Shown here: piece by piece, positions 26,018 through 34,314 of the stretch
Layout of the letters: the number at the start of each line of letters is the position of its first letter
Numbering within the stretch: the stretch's first letter is position 1
DNA from: an uncultured Rhodospirillales bacterium
GTDB lineage: Bacteria; Pseudomonadota; Alphaproteobacteria; Azospirillales; Azospirillaceae
Length of the DNA: 48,461 bases
Assembly (NCBI GenBank): GCA_903856295.1
Contig: CAIOBP010000209.1
Span: 1-48,461, forward strand
Reading direction: 5' to 3'
Notes under the pieces: model-generated
Told to the model about the DNA's origin: nothing
What the model saw: only the letters and a program-made list of their open reading frames with translations
Databases searched by the model: none
Position numbers and translations under genes: made by a program

Positions 26018-27718
26018 TCAGTGGGACGCCTCGATCGGGCGGGCCATAATCTCGTCCCGGAAGTGCTTGTTGATCGCCAACAAAATCTTCGGGCTTGACT
26101 GGCCAAGGCCGCACTTGGACGCCAACTTGATGGTCTCGCCGAGGCCGATCAGTTCGTTCAGGTAACGGGTTGAGCATTTTCCTTTGAGCAGCAACTGGAT
26201 GCCTTCCAGCATCTTGACATTGCCGTCGCGGCAGGGGGTGCACTGGCCGCAGGATTCTTCGACGAAGAACTCCAGATAGTTTTCCGCGATCTCGAGCAAG
26301 TCGCGCTCCTGACCGTAGACGATCACCGAGCCGCCGATGCCCAGATCCTCGTAACCGAGGACGCGGCCGAACTCGCTGGCCGGGACCAGTTCGCCCGAAT
26401 AGCCGCCGGCCTGAATCGCCTTGGCGCCCTCACCGCCGACCAGGGCCAGCAGTTGCTCAAGGGTGGTGCCCCAGGGCAGTTCGTAGACACCGGGACGGGT
26501 GCAGTCGCCCGAAACCGAGAACAGCTTGAAGCCCTTCGAGCGCTCGGTGCCGATCGCCCCGAACCACTTGGAGCCGCGATCGAGGATGACGCTGATGGTG
26601 GCCAGGGTCTCGACGTTGTTGACCACGGTCGGCTTGCCGTTGAAGCCGGTGTCGACCGGATAGGGCGGCCGGTTGCGCGGCTCGCCGCGATGCCCTTCCA
26701 GCGACTCGATGAGCGCGGTTTCCTCGCCGCAGATGTAGGCGCCAGCACCCATGCGGATGCGGATGTCGAAATTGAAGCCTTCCTTGCCGAGAATGTTGCT
26801 GCCGAGCAGGCCGGCCTTGCGCCGCGCCTCGATCACCTCTTCCAGATGCGCCCGGACATAGGTGTACTCACCACGCAGATAAATGATGCCCTCGCGCGCG
26901 CCCACCGCATAAGCGGCGATGGTCATGCCCTCGAACACCAGATCCGCGTACTGGGTCAGGATGACGCGGTCCTTGAAGGTGCCGGGTTCGCCTTCATCGG
27001 CGTTGCAAATAATGTACTTGGTGTCGGCCTTGGCCGACGCCGCCAGATTCCATTTGGTGCCGGTGGGGAAGCCGGCGCCGCCGCGACCACGAACGCCGGA
27101 CGCGGTGACTTCGCCGATGACCTCGCTGCGGCTCCGGGCCAGCGCCTTCTTCAGGCCGGAATTGGCCTGATGGCTGGCATAGGTCAACGTATTGGTGAAG
27201 GTGTCGCCAACCTTGCCGATGGTCGGACGGTGGGAGCGAAACTCCTCGCCGCAATCCTCGATGATCCGGTGCACGCGCTGGGGGGTCAAGTTCGAGAAAA
27301 TCTCGTTATTGACCATCATCGCCGGCGCTTGATAATTCATGCCGATGCAATTGGTCCATTCGAGCGTGAACATGCCGTCCGGAGTGGTTTCTCCGAACTT
27401 GATGCCCAGGTCGTTTTCCAGCTGCCGGGCCACAACCTTGGCGCCCTTCATGATCGAGGACATGTCGCGGCTGAGACGAATGATGAACTTGCCCTTGGGC
27501 TTGGTATTGATGAACTGGTAGAAGGTCGCGACGCTGTAAACCTCGGCCGCATGAATTCCCAGCAAATCGGCGACATGCTGCATGGCGAACTCGGAAACAT
27601 AACCGTAGTCCGCCTGTACCGCCTGGAGAATTGGAATCAGCGCCGAGCGCTGGTGGGCGTGCTTCTCCGTAAGCTGGGAGATGAGCGCCTTCTCCTTTTC
27701 CTGTTCAGTCAGCAACAT
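26018..27718 (-). CDS. hydB: Hydrogenase diaphorase subunit HydB (degenerate NuoE fused to NuoF)
   Basis: 566 aa. Residues 1 to about 150 form a NuoE-like thioredoxin fold (ADYGYVSEFAMQHVADLLGI, VATFYQFI, GETTPDGMFTLE). The four [2Fe-2S] ligand positions read Ser83, Ser88, Cys124 and Asn128, so the cluster cannot bind in the usual way. The NuoF part (about 165-560) looks intact: FMN/NAD site GRGGAGFPTGTKW, NADEGEPGTFKDR and GAGAYICGEETALIESLEG, and the [4Fe-4S] ligands in SCGQCTPC and SKCG. It should move electrons between NAD(H) and HydA. There is no separate HydC gene here and no C-terminal ferredoxin extension. GGAAGGA precedes the ATG. Confidence 0.92.
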   Translation of the reverse strand: MLLTEQEKEKALISQLTEKHAHQRSALIPILQAVQADYGYVSEFAMQHVADLLGIHAAEVYSVATFYQFINTKPKGKFIIRLSRDMSSIMKGAKVVARQLENDLGIKFGETTPDGMFTLEWTNCIGMNYQAPAMMVNNEIFSNLTPQRVHRIIEDCGEEFRSHRPTIGKVGDTFTNTLTYASHQANSGLKKALARSRSEVIGEVTASGVRGRGGAGFPTGTKWNLAASAKADTKYIICNADEGEPGTFKDRVILTQYADLVFEGMTIAAYAVGAREGIIYLRGEYTYVRAHLEEVIEARRKAGLLGSNILGKEGFNFDIRIRMGAGAYICGEETALIESLEGHRGEPRNRPPYPVDTGFNGKPTVVNNVETLATISVILDRGSKWFGAIGTERSKGFKLFSVSGDCTRPGVYELPWGTTLEQLLALVGGEGAKAIQAGGYSGELVPASEFGRVLGYEDLGIGGSVIVYGQERDLLEIAENYLEFFVEESCGQCTPCRDGNVKMLEGIQLLLKGKCSTRYLNELIGLGETIKLASKCGLGQSSPKILLAINKHFRDEIMARPIEASH

Positions 27719-27838
27719 TCTTTATTTCCTTCCCCTGCACCCGTCGCTTCACGTTTACCGCTCACTAATAAGCACGCGTCGACGGTTCGTGACTCTCAAT
27801 ATATCCTGTGATTCCGGCCCGGATGGCCCTGATCCGCC

Positions 27839-28210
27839 TCAGCTTCCCAGCAGCTTCTTGACCTTTTCGATAAGAACGGCCGGATACACGGGCTTGGATA
27901 CGAAATCATTGACCGGGAGCATTTCCCCGTCCTTGTCATATTCCCGCCCGGTAACCTTGCCAATGCTGGACAAGGCGATAATCGGGAACGTGTGCCCGGC
28001 CTTGCGCAACTCGCGGGCGAGAACGATGCCGTCGTCCGGACCATCCATCATGATGTCGAGCACCAACAGATCCGGCGCTGCCCGGTTGATCTCGGCGAGA
28101 CCACGGTCGGCATTGTTCGCAACCCGAACCGTATGCCCTTCCCTTTCCAGAACCAGTTTGCCGGCGTCGGTGACATCCGGATCATCATCAACAAGCAAGA
28201 TATTGGCCAT
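27839..28210 (-). CDS. Single-domain response regulator heading the hydrogenase operon
   Basis: 123 aa, receiver domain only. The acidic pocket is at VDDD (8-10), the phospho-acceptor is Asp52 in LVLDIMMDG, the switch Ser is in ALSS and Lys106 is in VSKPV. There is no DNA-binding domain, so it must act through another protein, either as a CheY-like effector or a phosphorelay carrier. AGGAG lies 6 nt before the ATG. It is first in the hydrogenase transcription unit, 120 nt before hydB. The histidine kinase at 22612-23922 is its likely partner. What it controls (hydrogenase activity, a downstream regulator, or the MCP across the gap) is unknown. Confidence 0.88.
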   Translation of the reverse strand: MANILLVDDDPDVTDAGKLVLEREGHTVRVANNADRGLAEINRAAPDLLVLDIMMDGPDDGIVLARELRKAGHTFPIIALSSIGKVTGREYDKDGEMLPVNDFVSKPVYPAVLIEKVKKLLGS

Positions 28211-28459
28211 GAACTACTCCTGTGGTGGAACACCCCTCCCCACCTGGACGGGGCTGCCATCAGCCCGCCAAGCGCGGCTTCCGAGTCAAAACCATCAGGG
28301 GAGGCGCGACGGCCGAAACAGCGCCGCAGCTTGGCTCGTCCGAAAACGACCCAATCACTCGGCCGGAATTTCCATCGAAATCCCGATCACCGAATCCCAC
28401 CAGAAACGCTCCCCCCATTCGAACCGGCGTTTGTCTTTAATTCTTCCCACCGCCCGATC

Positions 28460-28476
28460 TGCGACAATTTGTCTCA
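28460..28476. promoter_or_regulatory. Palindromic regulatory site, hydrogenase side
   Basis: TGCGACAATTTGTCTCA: 8-bp arms around a central T, with one mismatch. It can be read as GCGAC-N5-GTCTC, close to the RegA/PrrA/RegR-type pattern GCGNC-N5-GNCGC of redox response regulators. It lies about 250 nt upstream of the receiver gene start. The same pattern recurs at 28850-28866. Confidence 0.4.
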
Positions 28477-28849
28477 AGTAGAGATTGAAACAAACCTGCG
28501 ACAGCGCCGGAGATGAGTGCCAGTCCGAAATGCTCCTTAGTACGAACCCATATTTCTCACGATTCTGTCAAGTAGAATTATATTTAGCAGCTGCAGCAAT
28601 TCTTGTTGTGCACTGCCGAAGCTCGCTATTGCTGCATTGGTTCAATTGGTTTTGGCTCTCCAAGCCAATCAGCAGGACAGTCTCAGCCCCCAATTGCCCC
28701 CATGCCTGATCATGGCTGCGCACACTGTGAAGCCCCATCTCCTCAGAGGCTTCGGGCTCCATACCCCGAGGGAAAACTCATTAAATGACTCAGGATTCCT
28801 CCTACGCGGAAGCCCCCCAAAAAAACCGCACCGTCCGCCCGAGTTCGCC

Positions 28850-28866
28850 TGCGACAGATTGTCACA
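28850..28866. promoter_or_regulatory. Palindromic regulatory site, chemotaxis side
   Basis: TGCGACAGATTGTCACA matches the site at 28460-28476 in 14 of 17 positions, also GCGAC-N5-GTCAC. It lies about 246 nt before the ATG at 29113, nearly the same distance as its partner has from the hydrogenase operon. Confidence 0.4.
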
Positions 28867-29036
28867 CCAACGGTAGTTTAGTAAAATTTTAGAGGTTTCA
28901 ATGGAAACTCCGGCCCGTCGCGAGAGGCCACCTCTTCCTGGCGGCAACGCTACGCTCAACGGATGCGCAAGACGCCCCGAGACCTGAGCCACTGATTATA
29001 AATAGAGCGGATCGCAACAATGCCTGACAAATAATA

Positions 29037-29064
29037 TTGCCCACCAGAAAAATATAACTATCAT
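29037..29064 (+). promoter_or_regulatory. Possible promoter of the PAS-MCP unit
   Basis: TTGCCC (29037-29042), a 16-nt spacer, and TATCAT (29059-29064), in AT-rich DNA about 50 nt before the ATG at 29113. The match is moderate. No flagellar (sigma-28) pattern was seen. Confidence 0.35.
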
Positions 29065-29112
29065 TACCTAACCCACACATCACATCCAATCACGGATCAG
29101 GAAAAGAAGAGA

Positions 29113-29641
29113 ATGGCCCCAACCAGCCCCCCCCTGACTGGAATCCAAAGAACATTTCCGCTCAGATGAGATTATTGTCTCAAAAACCGACAAGTCCGGA
29201 ATCATCACCTATGCGAATGATGTGTTCCTGGATATCTCTGGGTTTTCCGAGGATGAGCTGATTGGAAAGCCCCACAACATCGTCCGCCACCCAGGAATGC
29301 CCAGGGCGGTCTACAAGCTACTTTGGGATACCATCCTCTCTGGCAACGAAATATTTGCCTATGTGATCAACCGGGCGAAGAGTGGGGATGAATACTGGGT
29401 TTTTGCCCACGTCACCCCCAATGTCAATGCGCAGGGTGAGATTATCGGCTTTCACTCCAATCGTCGCTCGCCACGCCCTGCGGCCGTCACAAAAATACAC
29501 GAAATATACAATCAGATTCTTGTCGAAGAGAACAAACATAGCGACCGGGCCTCCGGCCTTGAGTCGTCATACAGACTGATGGTCGATCTGGTGCGACGCG
29601 CTGGATTTGATGGATATGATCGTTTTGTTTTGAGCCTGTGA
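29113..29641 (+). pseudogene. PAS-domain protein (Aer-like sensor), frameshifted near its start
   Basis: The frame from ATG 29113 (preceded by AGAAGAGA) gives MAPTSPPLTGIQRTF and then stops at TGA 29167-29169. One base further on, the frame reads RSDEIIVSKTDKSGIITYAND and FLDISGFSEDELIGKPHNIV to the end at 29641. That is the PAS fold of Aer-type redox sensors (RHPGMPRAVYKLLWDTI, YVINRAKSGDEYWVFAHVTP), followed by a C-terminal helical part. One extra base at about 29155-29160 explains this. With it removed the protein would be about 175 aa. Translation from GTG 29222 would lose the first PAS strand. It lies 19 nt before the MCP gene and was probably its cytoplasmic sensor partner. Confidence 0.75.
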
Positions 29642-29660
29642 CACAGACAACGTCAGGAAC

Positions 29661-31481
29661 ATGGAAATGTTAGCACTCAATGTCAGAACGATTCAGGGTC
29701 AGGCCATGTTCATTGGCGTGACCCTGGTGGGAATTGTCGTTGTCATGCTCCTGGCCTCAGGCGCTCTTGGTCTGTCGGCACTGCAATCCATATCCTCCAT
29801 GTCCTTGAGCATCGCCCGCTCCGGAGAGTTGGTGGTCCCCCTCCAGCGAGCCGTCCTCAATGTCCGTTTTGATGCCGTTCAGGTTCAGCAATTCTTGAGC
29901 GACGTTTCGGCGACCCGGGCCCAGGATGGTCTTGATGATGGCTTCAAGAGTGCCGAAGAATTCGCCGTCCGTTTTGCCACCGACATCGATACCGCGATCG
30001 AGTTGTCGCGCAAACTTGACCGGCAGGACATGGTCAAAATTTTGACGAGTGCGAAAACTCAGTTTCCGGAGTTCTATGGTCTTGGCAAGAAAATGGCCGC
30101 GACTTATGTTTCCGGTGGCCCCACGCTCGGCAACCAATTGATGCCGGCCTTTGACAAGGCTACCGACACCTTTACAGAAGAGCTTGAAGGAGCCGTGCGA
30201 GGTCTTGGCTCCATCATTTCCAAGGATCGCATAAGAGCCGATGCGCTCGCCGAGTCGTCCAGGTCTGTCATTCAAACCGTCCTGACGGCCGTGCTCGCCC
30301 TGGCGATCTGCGGGGTTTTGGTGGCCGTGCTGGTCACCCGCCGCTTGCTTGCCGCCTCCACCCTGATGCGCCGGGCGGCCGAGGTCATGAAGGCCGCCTC
30401 CGACGGCGATCTCAACGCCCGAATTATCCGGATCAACCGTAAGGACGAGATCGGCGACTTGCTGCGCCATGTCAACCGCCTGCTCGACCTGACCGAGGCG
30501 TTCGCCAAAGAAGCGGGAACCGCGGTGCTGTATGCCAGTAAAAAGAAGTATTTCCGCCTGATCGTCGAAGACGGTATGCGCGGGGAATTTACCACCTACG
30601 TCCGCCGTATCAACAATGTCATTGCCGGCATGGAAGTGCGCGACGCTGAAACCATCAAGTTTTCCGAAGAAAAAGTATTGCCGGTGATCGATGCCACCAC
30701 CCACAACACCCATGACTTGAGTAGGACTGCGGAAACTCTTAATTTTATCGCCCATCAGACCATCGAAAGTTCGATGCTGGTCGCCAGCGCCGCCGAACAG
30801 GCCACCGTCAATGTTCAGTCGGTCGCCTCCGCCGCCGTCGAATTGTCGGCCTCCATCGGCGAAATCAACCGTCAGGTGACGGTCTCGTCCCAGTTGGCCG
30901 ACGATGCCGTTGGTGAGGCGCGCCACACCAACGAGACCGTCTCCGGTCTCAACACCGCGGCCCAGAAGATCGGCGATGTGGTGAAATTCATTCGCGACAT
31001 CGCCGCGAAAACCAATCTGCTGGCCCTCAACGCCACGATCGAAGCCGCGCGAGCGGGTGATGCCGGAAAGGGCTTTGCCGTGGTCGCCGGCGAGGTCAAG
31101 ACTCTGGCCAACCAAACCGCCCGCGCCACCGAAGATATCACCCAGCAAGTCAACGAGATGCAGCGGATCGCCATCGACACCGTCAAGGCGATTGAAAGTA
31201 TCGGCCACATCATAACCCACATCAACGACAATATCGGTTCGGTGGCCGACGCCGTGCATGCTCAGGGCGAAGCGACCGCGGAAATTTCCCGCAATGTCCA
31301 GGAGGCGGCGATCGGCACTGGAGAAGTCGCGAAAACCATCGTCGCGGTGACCGAAGGAGCCCGTGAAACGGAATCGATGGCGGCGGCGGTGCTGACGGCG
31401 GCCGGTGAACTGGCGAGACAGTCTGGGACCTTGCAACAGGGCATGACCGAATTCATCGAGAAGGTGCGCACCGCCGCCTGA
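29661..31481 (+). CDS. Methyl-accepting chemotaxis protein
   Basis: 606 aa. Membrane helices lie at about 15-40 and 205-228 around a periplasmic four-helix region of some 165 residues. HAMP follows (LMRRAAEVMKAASDGDLNAR). The cytoplasmic signalling hairpin has the invariant core FIRDIAAKTNLLALNATIEA and GDAGKGFAVVAGEVKTLANQ. No C-terminal pentapeptide for CheR/CheB is seen. It transmits ligand or redox signals to CheA-CheW. AGGAA lies just before; the ATG at 29667 has the better spacing than 29661. It is in one unit with the frameshifted PAS gene and next to the hydrogenase operon. A role in taxis toward electron donors or away from oxidants is an inference. Confidence 0.92.
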   Translation: MEMLALNVRTIQGQAMFIGVTLVGIVVVMLLASGALGLSALQSISSMSLSIARSGELVVPLQRAVLNVRFDAVQVQQFLSDVSATRAQDGLDDGFKSAEEFAVRFATDIDTAIELSRKLDRQDMVKILTSAKTQFPEFYGLGKKMAATYVSGGPTLGNQLMPAFDKATDTFTEELEGAVRGLGSIISKDRIRADALAESSRSVIQTVLTAVLALAICGVLVAVLVTRRLLAASTLMRRAAEVMKAASDGDLNARIIRINRKDEIGDLLRHVNRLLDLTEAFAKEAGTAVLYASKKKYFRLIVEDGMRGEFTTYVRRINNVIAGMEVRDAETIKFSEEKVLPVIDATTHNTHDLSRTAETLNFIAHQTIESSMLVASAAEQATVNVQSVASAAVELSASIGEINRQVTVSSQLADDAVGEARHTNETVSGLNTAAQKIGDVVKFIRDIAAKTNLLALNATIEAARAGDAGKGFAVVAGEVKTLANQTARATEDITQQVNEMQRIAIDTVKAIESIGHIITHINDNIGSVADAVHAQGEATAEISRNVQEAAIGTGEVAKTIVAVTEGARETESMAAAVLTAAGELARQSGTLQQGMTEFIEKVRTAA

Positions 31482-31608
31482 CGATCCGGTGTGCGATACC
31501 GACGCACACCCGAAGGTGATCCACTCGCGCTCCGCACCACGCCCAGTCGGCACATGCCCCGGCCAGGGAAGCGTCGCGGTGTCATAATGGTTGAGAGTAG
31601 AGACCAAA

Positions 31609-31642
31609 AAACCCCTCCCCCGCCATCGCGGGGGAGGGGTTT
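31609..31642. terminator. Bidirectional intrinsic terminator between the MCP and protease genes
   Basis: A perfect 15-bp stem (31609-31623 with 31628-31642), loop CATC. It is flanked by A-rich sequence on the left and T-rich on the right, so it can stop transcripts from both convergent genes. Confidence 0.9.
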
Positions 31643-31669
31643 GTTTGTGGGGCTACCGCTTCGCCGGAC

Positions 31670-33325
31670 CTACTTGTCCGTCTTGGGCTGATCCTTGCCC
31701 GGAGCTTTCGGCGCATCCTCGCTGAAGCCCAGGGCCACGAAGCGCAGATCGCCCTGGCGATCGACCAGCAGCAACACCGACTTGCGCCCCTCGTTCCGGG
31801 CCTTCTGAACCAGAGAGGCGACATCGGCCGGGCTGGCCACCTCCTGCTGACTGACCTCGATGACCATGTCCCCGGGGCGGATGCCTTTCTCGGCGGCCGG
31901 ACTGCCGGCCTGAACCTCGGTCACCACCACGCCCTTGGCCTCGCCGCTCAGCTCGAATTGCTGGCGCAACTCGGCGGTGACACCGGACAGCTTGAGCCCG
32001 AGCTTGTCGAACGCCTTGGCCGGAGTCGGAGGCTGCTGCTGCTTGCCGGGTTCGTCACTGGTATTGGCCAGCAACCCCGACTCCTCGGCCGCCTCGAGTT
32101 CGCCAACCTTGACCTGGAACGACAACTGCTTGCCCTTGCGCCACACCACCACCGGCGCGACCTTCTTGATCGGGGTATCGGCGACGATGCGCGGCAACCG
32201 GCGCATTTCGCTGACTTCCTTGCCATCGAACAGGGTAACGACGTCCCCGGGCTGAATGCCCGCCGCCGCAGCCGGACCGTTGGCGGTCACCGAGGCGACC
32301 AGCGCACCATGGGGCTTGGGCAAACCGAGACTCTCGGCGATTTCCGGGGTCACGCCCTGGATGCGCACGCCGAGCCAGCCCCGCCGTGTGTGGCCGAACT
32401 CCTCGAGCTGGGCGACCACGGTTCTGGCCAGCGCCGAGGGAATCGCGAAGCCGATCCCCACCGAGCCGCCCGACGGCGAAAAGATCGCGGTGTTGATGCC
32501 GATCACCTCGCCGGCCAGATTGAACATCGGCCCGCCCGAATTGCCGCGATTGATCGAAGCGTCGGTCTGAAGGAAGTCGTCGTAGGGACCGGCGTTGATG
32601 TCGCGAGCGCGGGCCGAGAGAATGCCCGCCGTCACCGTGCCGCCGAGACCGAAGGGATTGCCGATGGCCAGCACCCAGTCGCCGACCCGCATGTGATCGC
32701 TGTCGCCGAACGGCACCGCCACCAACCCGTGATCCACCGCCACCTTGAGCAGCGCGATATCGGTCTTGGTATCCCGCCCGACCACCTCGGCCTTGAGGTT
32801 GGTGTCGTCATGCAGAATGACGGTGATCTCGTCGGCGTCCTGGATCACGTGGTTGTTGGTGACCACGAAGCCCTTCTTGGCGTCGATGATGAAGCCCGAG
32901 CCCAGCGAGGTGGCGCGCCGGGCCGGGGCATTGGGCTCCTTGCCCTGCTTGTCGAAAAAGTCCTTGAAGAACTCCTCGAAGGGCGAGCCCGGCGGAAACT
33001 GCGGCATCTCCGGCGCTTCGTTGGGCTTGGCCCCGGGTTTGCCGCCGGGCCCTCCGCCCGGACCGGGGCCGGGGCCATGACGCTGAGCCATGCTCTGTGA
33101 GGTCGAGATGTTGACCACCGCCGGCAGCAGCCGCTCGGCGAGATCCGCGAACCCCTGGGCCGGCGCCCCCGGACGCGGGGCGACCTGAGCCAGCGCCGCG
33201 GTCTGTGCCGGTGCCGGAGTCTGCAAAGCCTCGGCCCAAGCATCGGAAGCACCAACGCCGACCGCCCCCCCGAACAGCAGGACGGCGGCGGACACAATGA
33301 CGCATGAACGAACTCGATCTGTCAC
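31670..33325 (-). CDS. degP: Periplasmic Do-type serine protease (DegP/DegQ family)
   Basis: 551 aa with an N-terminal signal sequence (VSAAVLLFGGAVGVGASDAWA). The trypsin-like domain has His159 (VVTNNHVI), Asp189 (KTDIALL) and Ser263 (GNSGGP). Two PDZ domains follow (WLGVRIQGVTPEIAESLGL from about 305 and LGLKLSGVTAELRQQFEL from about 435). A Gly/Pro-rich insert (about 84-113) precedes the protease domain. It degrades or refolds misfolded periplasmic proteins. The start is a GTG at 33325 with AGGAG 9 nt upstream. It lies 94 nt downstream of hflC, and the order hflK-hflC-degP is common in proteobacteria. Confidence 0.93.
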   Translation of the reverse strand: MTDRVRSCVIVSAAVLLFGGAVGVGASDAWAEALQTPAPAQTAALAQVAPRPGAPAQGFADLAERLLPAVVNISTSQSMAQRHGPGPGPGGGPGGKPGAKPNEAPEMPQFPPGSPFEEFFKDFFDKQGKEPNAPARRATSLGSGFIIDAKKGFVVTNNHVIQDADEITVILHDDTNLKAEVVGRDTKTDIALLKVAVDHGLVAVPFGDSDHMRVGDWVLAIGNPFGLGGTVTAGILSARARDINAGPYDDFLQTDASINRGNSGGPMFNLAGEVIGINTAIFSPSGGSVGIGFAIPSALARTVVAQLEEFGHTRRGWLGVRIQGVTPEIAESLGLPKPHGALVASVTANGPAAAAGIQPGDVVTLFDGKEVSEMRRLPRIVADTPIKKVAPVVVWRKGKQLSFQVKVGELEAAEESGLLANTSDEPGKQQQPPTPAKAFDKLGLKLSGVTAELRQQFELSGEAKGVVVTEVQAGSPAAEKGIRPGDMVIEVSQQEVASPADVASLVQKARNEGRKSVLLLVDRQGDLRFVALGFSEDAPKAPGKDQPKTDK

Positions 33326-33419
33326 GGAAACGGTCTCCTAAGCTCTGAACTCACAAACTCTCCGCCCGCGCGGCCGCCTCACGTCTCCGACAGGCCGCGG
33401 GGAGCGGAAAACCGGCGGC

Positions 33420-34307
33420 CTATTGCCCGCCCATGCCGTTGATGCTGCCAAAATAGCGGAAGAAATCGCCGCTGGGCGAGAGCACCAGCGTGGTGTCCTC
33501 GGTCCTGAGGGCGTTGCGATAAGCTTCGAGCGACCGGTAAAAGCCGTAAAACTTGGCATCCTGGGCGGTGGCGTCGGAGATGATCTTCAGCGCCTGCTTG
33601 TCGCCCTCGCCCCTGGCCTTCTGGGCATCGCGCTGGGCCTCGGCCAAAATCACCGTGCGTTCACGGTCGGCACGCGAGCGGATCTGCTGGGACTGCTCCT
33701 GACCTTGCGCCCGCGCCTCGGCGGCGTCGCGTTCGCGTTCGGAGCGCATGCGCGCGAAGATCGACTGGCTGGTCTCCTCCGGCAGGTCGGCGCGGCGAAT
33801 CCGGACATCGACGATCTCGACGCCGAAATCCTTGGCCTCGTTGTTGACCTCGCCCTTGATGTCGGCCATCACCTTGGCCCGCTCCTGGGAGAGCACCGCC
33901 AGCAGGGTGACATTGCCGAGCACCCGGCGCAGCGCCGAGTTGACCACCGAGGCGAGACGCTGCTCGACGATATGTTCGCTGCCCACCGACTGATAGAACT
34001 TGAGCGGGTTGGTGATGCGATAGCGGGCGAAGGCGTCGACATCGAGTCGCTTCTGATCCGAGAGGATCACCTGCTCCACCGGCGGATCCACGTCGAGAAT
34101 CCGACGGTCGATCAGCACCACGTTCTGGATGAAGGGAATCTTGGCCTTGAGCCCCGGCGTCTGGATCACCCGCATCGGCTCGCCGAACTGGAGCACCAGC
34201 GCCTGCTGCATCTCGGTGACCGTGTAGAGCGAGGCCGAAAGCAGGAACGAGCCGAGGACCACGACGATCCCGGCGATGACCAGGGCTCGATTGTTGATGG
34301 CGTTCAT
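33420..34307 (-). CDS. hflC: HflC, membrane protease regulator (SPFH family)
   Basis: 295 aa. An N-terminal membrane anchor (ALVIAGIVVVLGSFLLSASLY) is followed by an SPFH/band-7 domain (VLQFGEPMRVIQTPGLKAKI, VDAFARYRITNPLKFYQSVG) and a long charged helix (ARMRSERERDAAEARAQGQE). HflC forms a large ring complex with HflK that surrounds and restrains the FtsH protease in the inner membrane. It lies 7 nt after hflK. Confidence 0.94.
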   Translation of the reverse strand: MNAINNRALVIAGIVVVLGSFLLSASLYTVTEMQQALVLQFGEPMRVIQTPGLKAKIPFIQNVVLIDRRILDVDPPVEQVILSDQKRLDVDAFARYRITNPLKFYQSVGSEHIVEQRLASVVNSALRRVLGNVTLLAVLSQERAKVMADIKGEVNNEAKDFGVEIVDVRIRRADLPEETSQSIFARMRSERERDAAEARAQGQEQSQQIRSRADRERTVILAEAQRDAQKARGEGDKQALKIISDATAQDAKFYGFYRSLEAYRNALRTEDTTLVLSPSGDFFRYFGSINGMGGQ

Positions 34308-34314
34308 CTGGCCC

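Larger units (their letters stand above)
28211..29112. other. 0.9-kb non-coding, lower-GC gap between the hydrogenase operon and PAS/MCP genes
   Basis: No convincing gene was found. ORFs here are short, Cys/Trp-rich and lack family motifs or ribosome-binding sites. It holds two related palindromes (28460-28476 and 28850-28866), a minus-strand TATAAT at 28577-28582 without a good -35, and a weak plus-strand promoter at 29037-29064. It must contain the control elements of both divergent units. The length and base composition could also reflect an old insertion or a lost gene. Confidence 0.6.

Noticed and set aside
28211-28520. Sigma-54/NifA or FNR control of the hydrogenase operon
   Set aside because: No TGGCAC-N5-TTGC on the minus strand and no TTGAT-N4-ATCAA found. 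A GTGCCA near 28517 lacks the -12 partner at the right spacing.
28485-28992. Short ORFs on both strands in the hydrogenase upstream gap
   Set aside because: Composition (Cys/Trp/Leu-rich), no ribosome-binding sites and no recognisable family.
29166-29181. TGAGA-N6-TCTCA palindrome resembling a CRP-type site
   Set aside because: It lies inside the PAS coding sequence and its bases are explained by conserved codons (DEIIVS).
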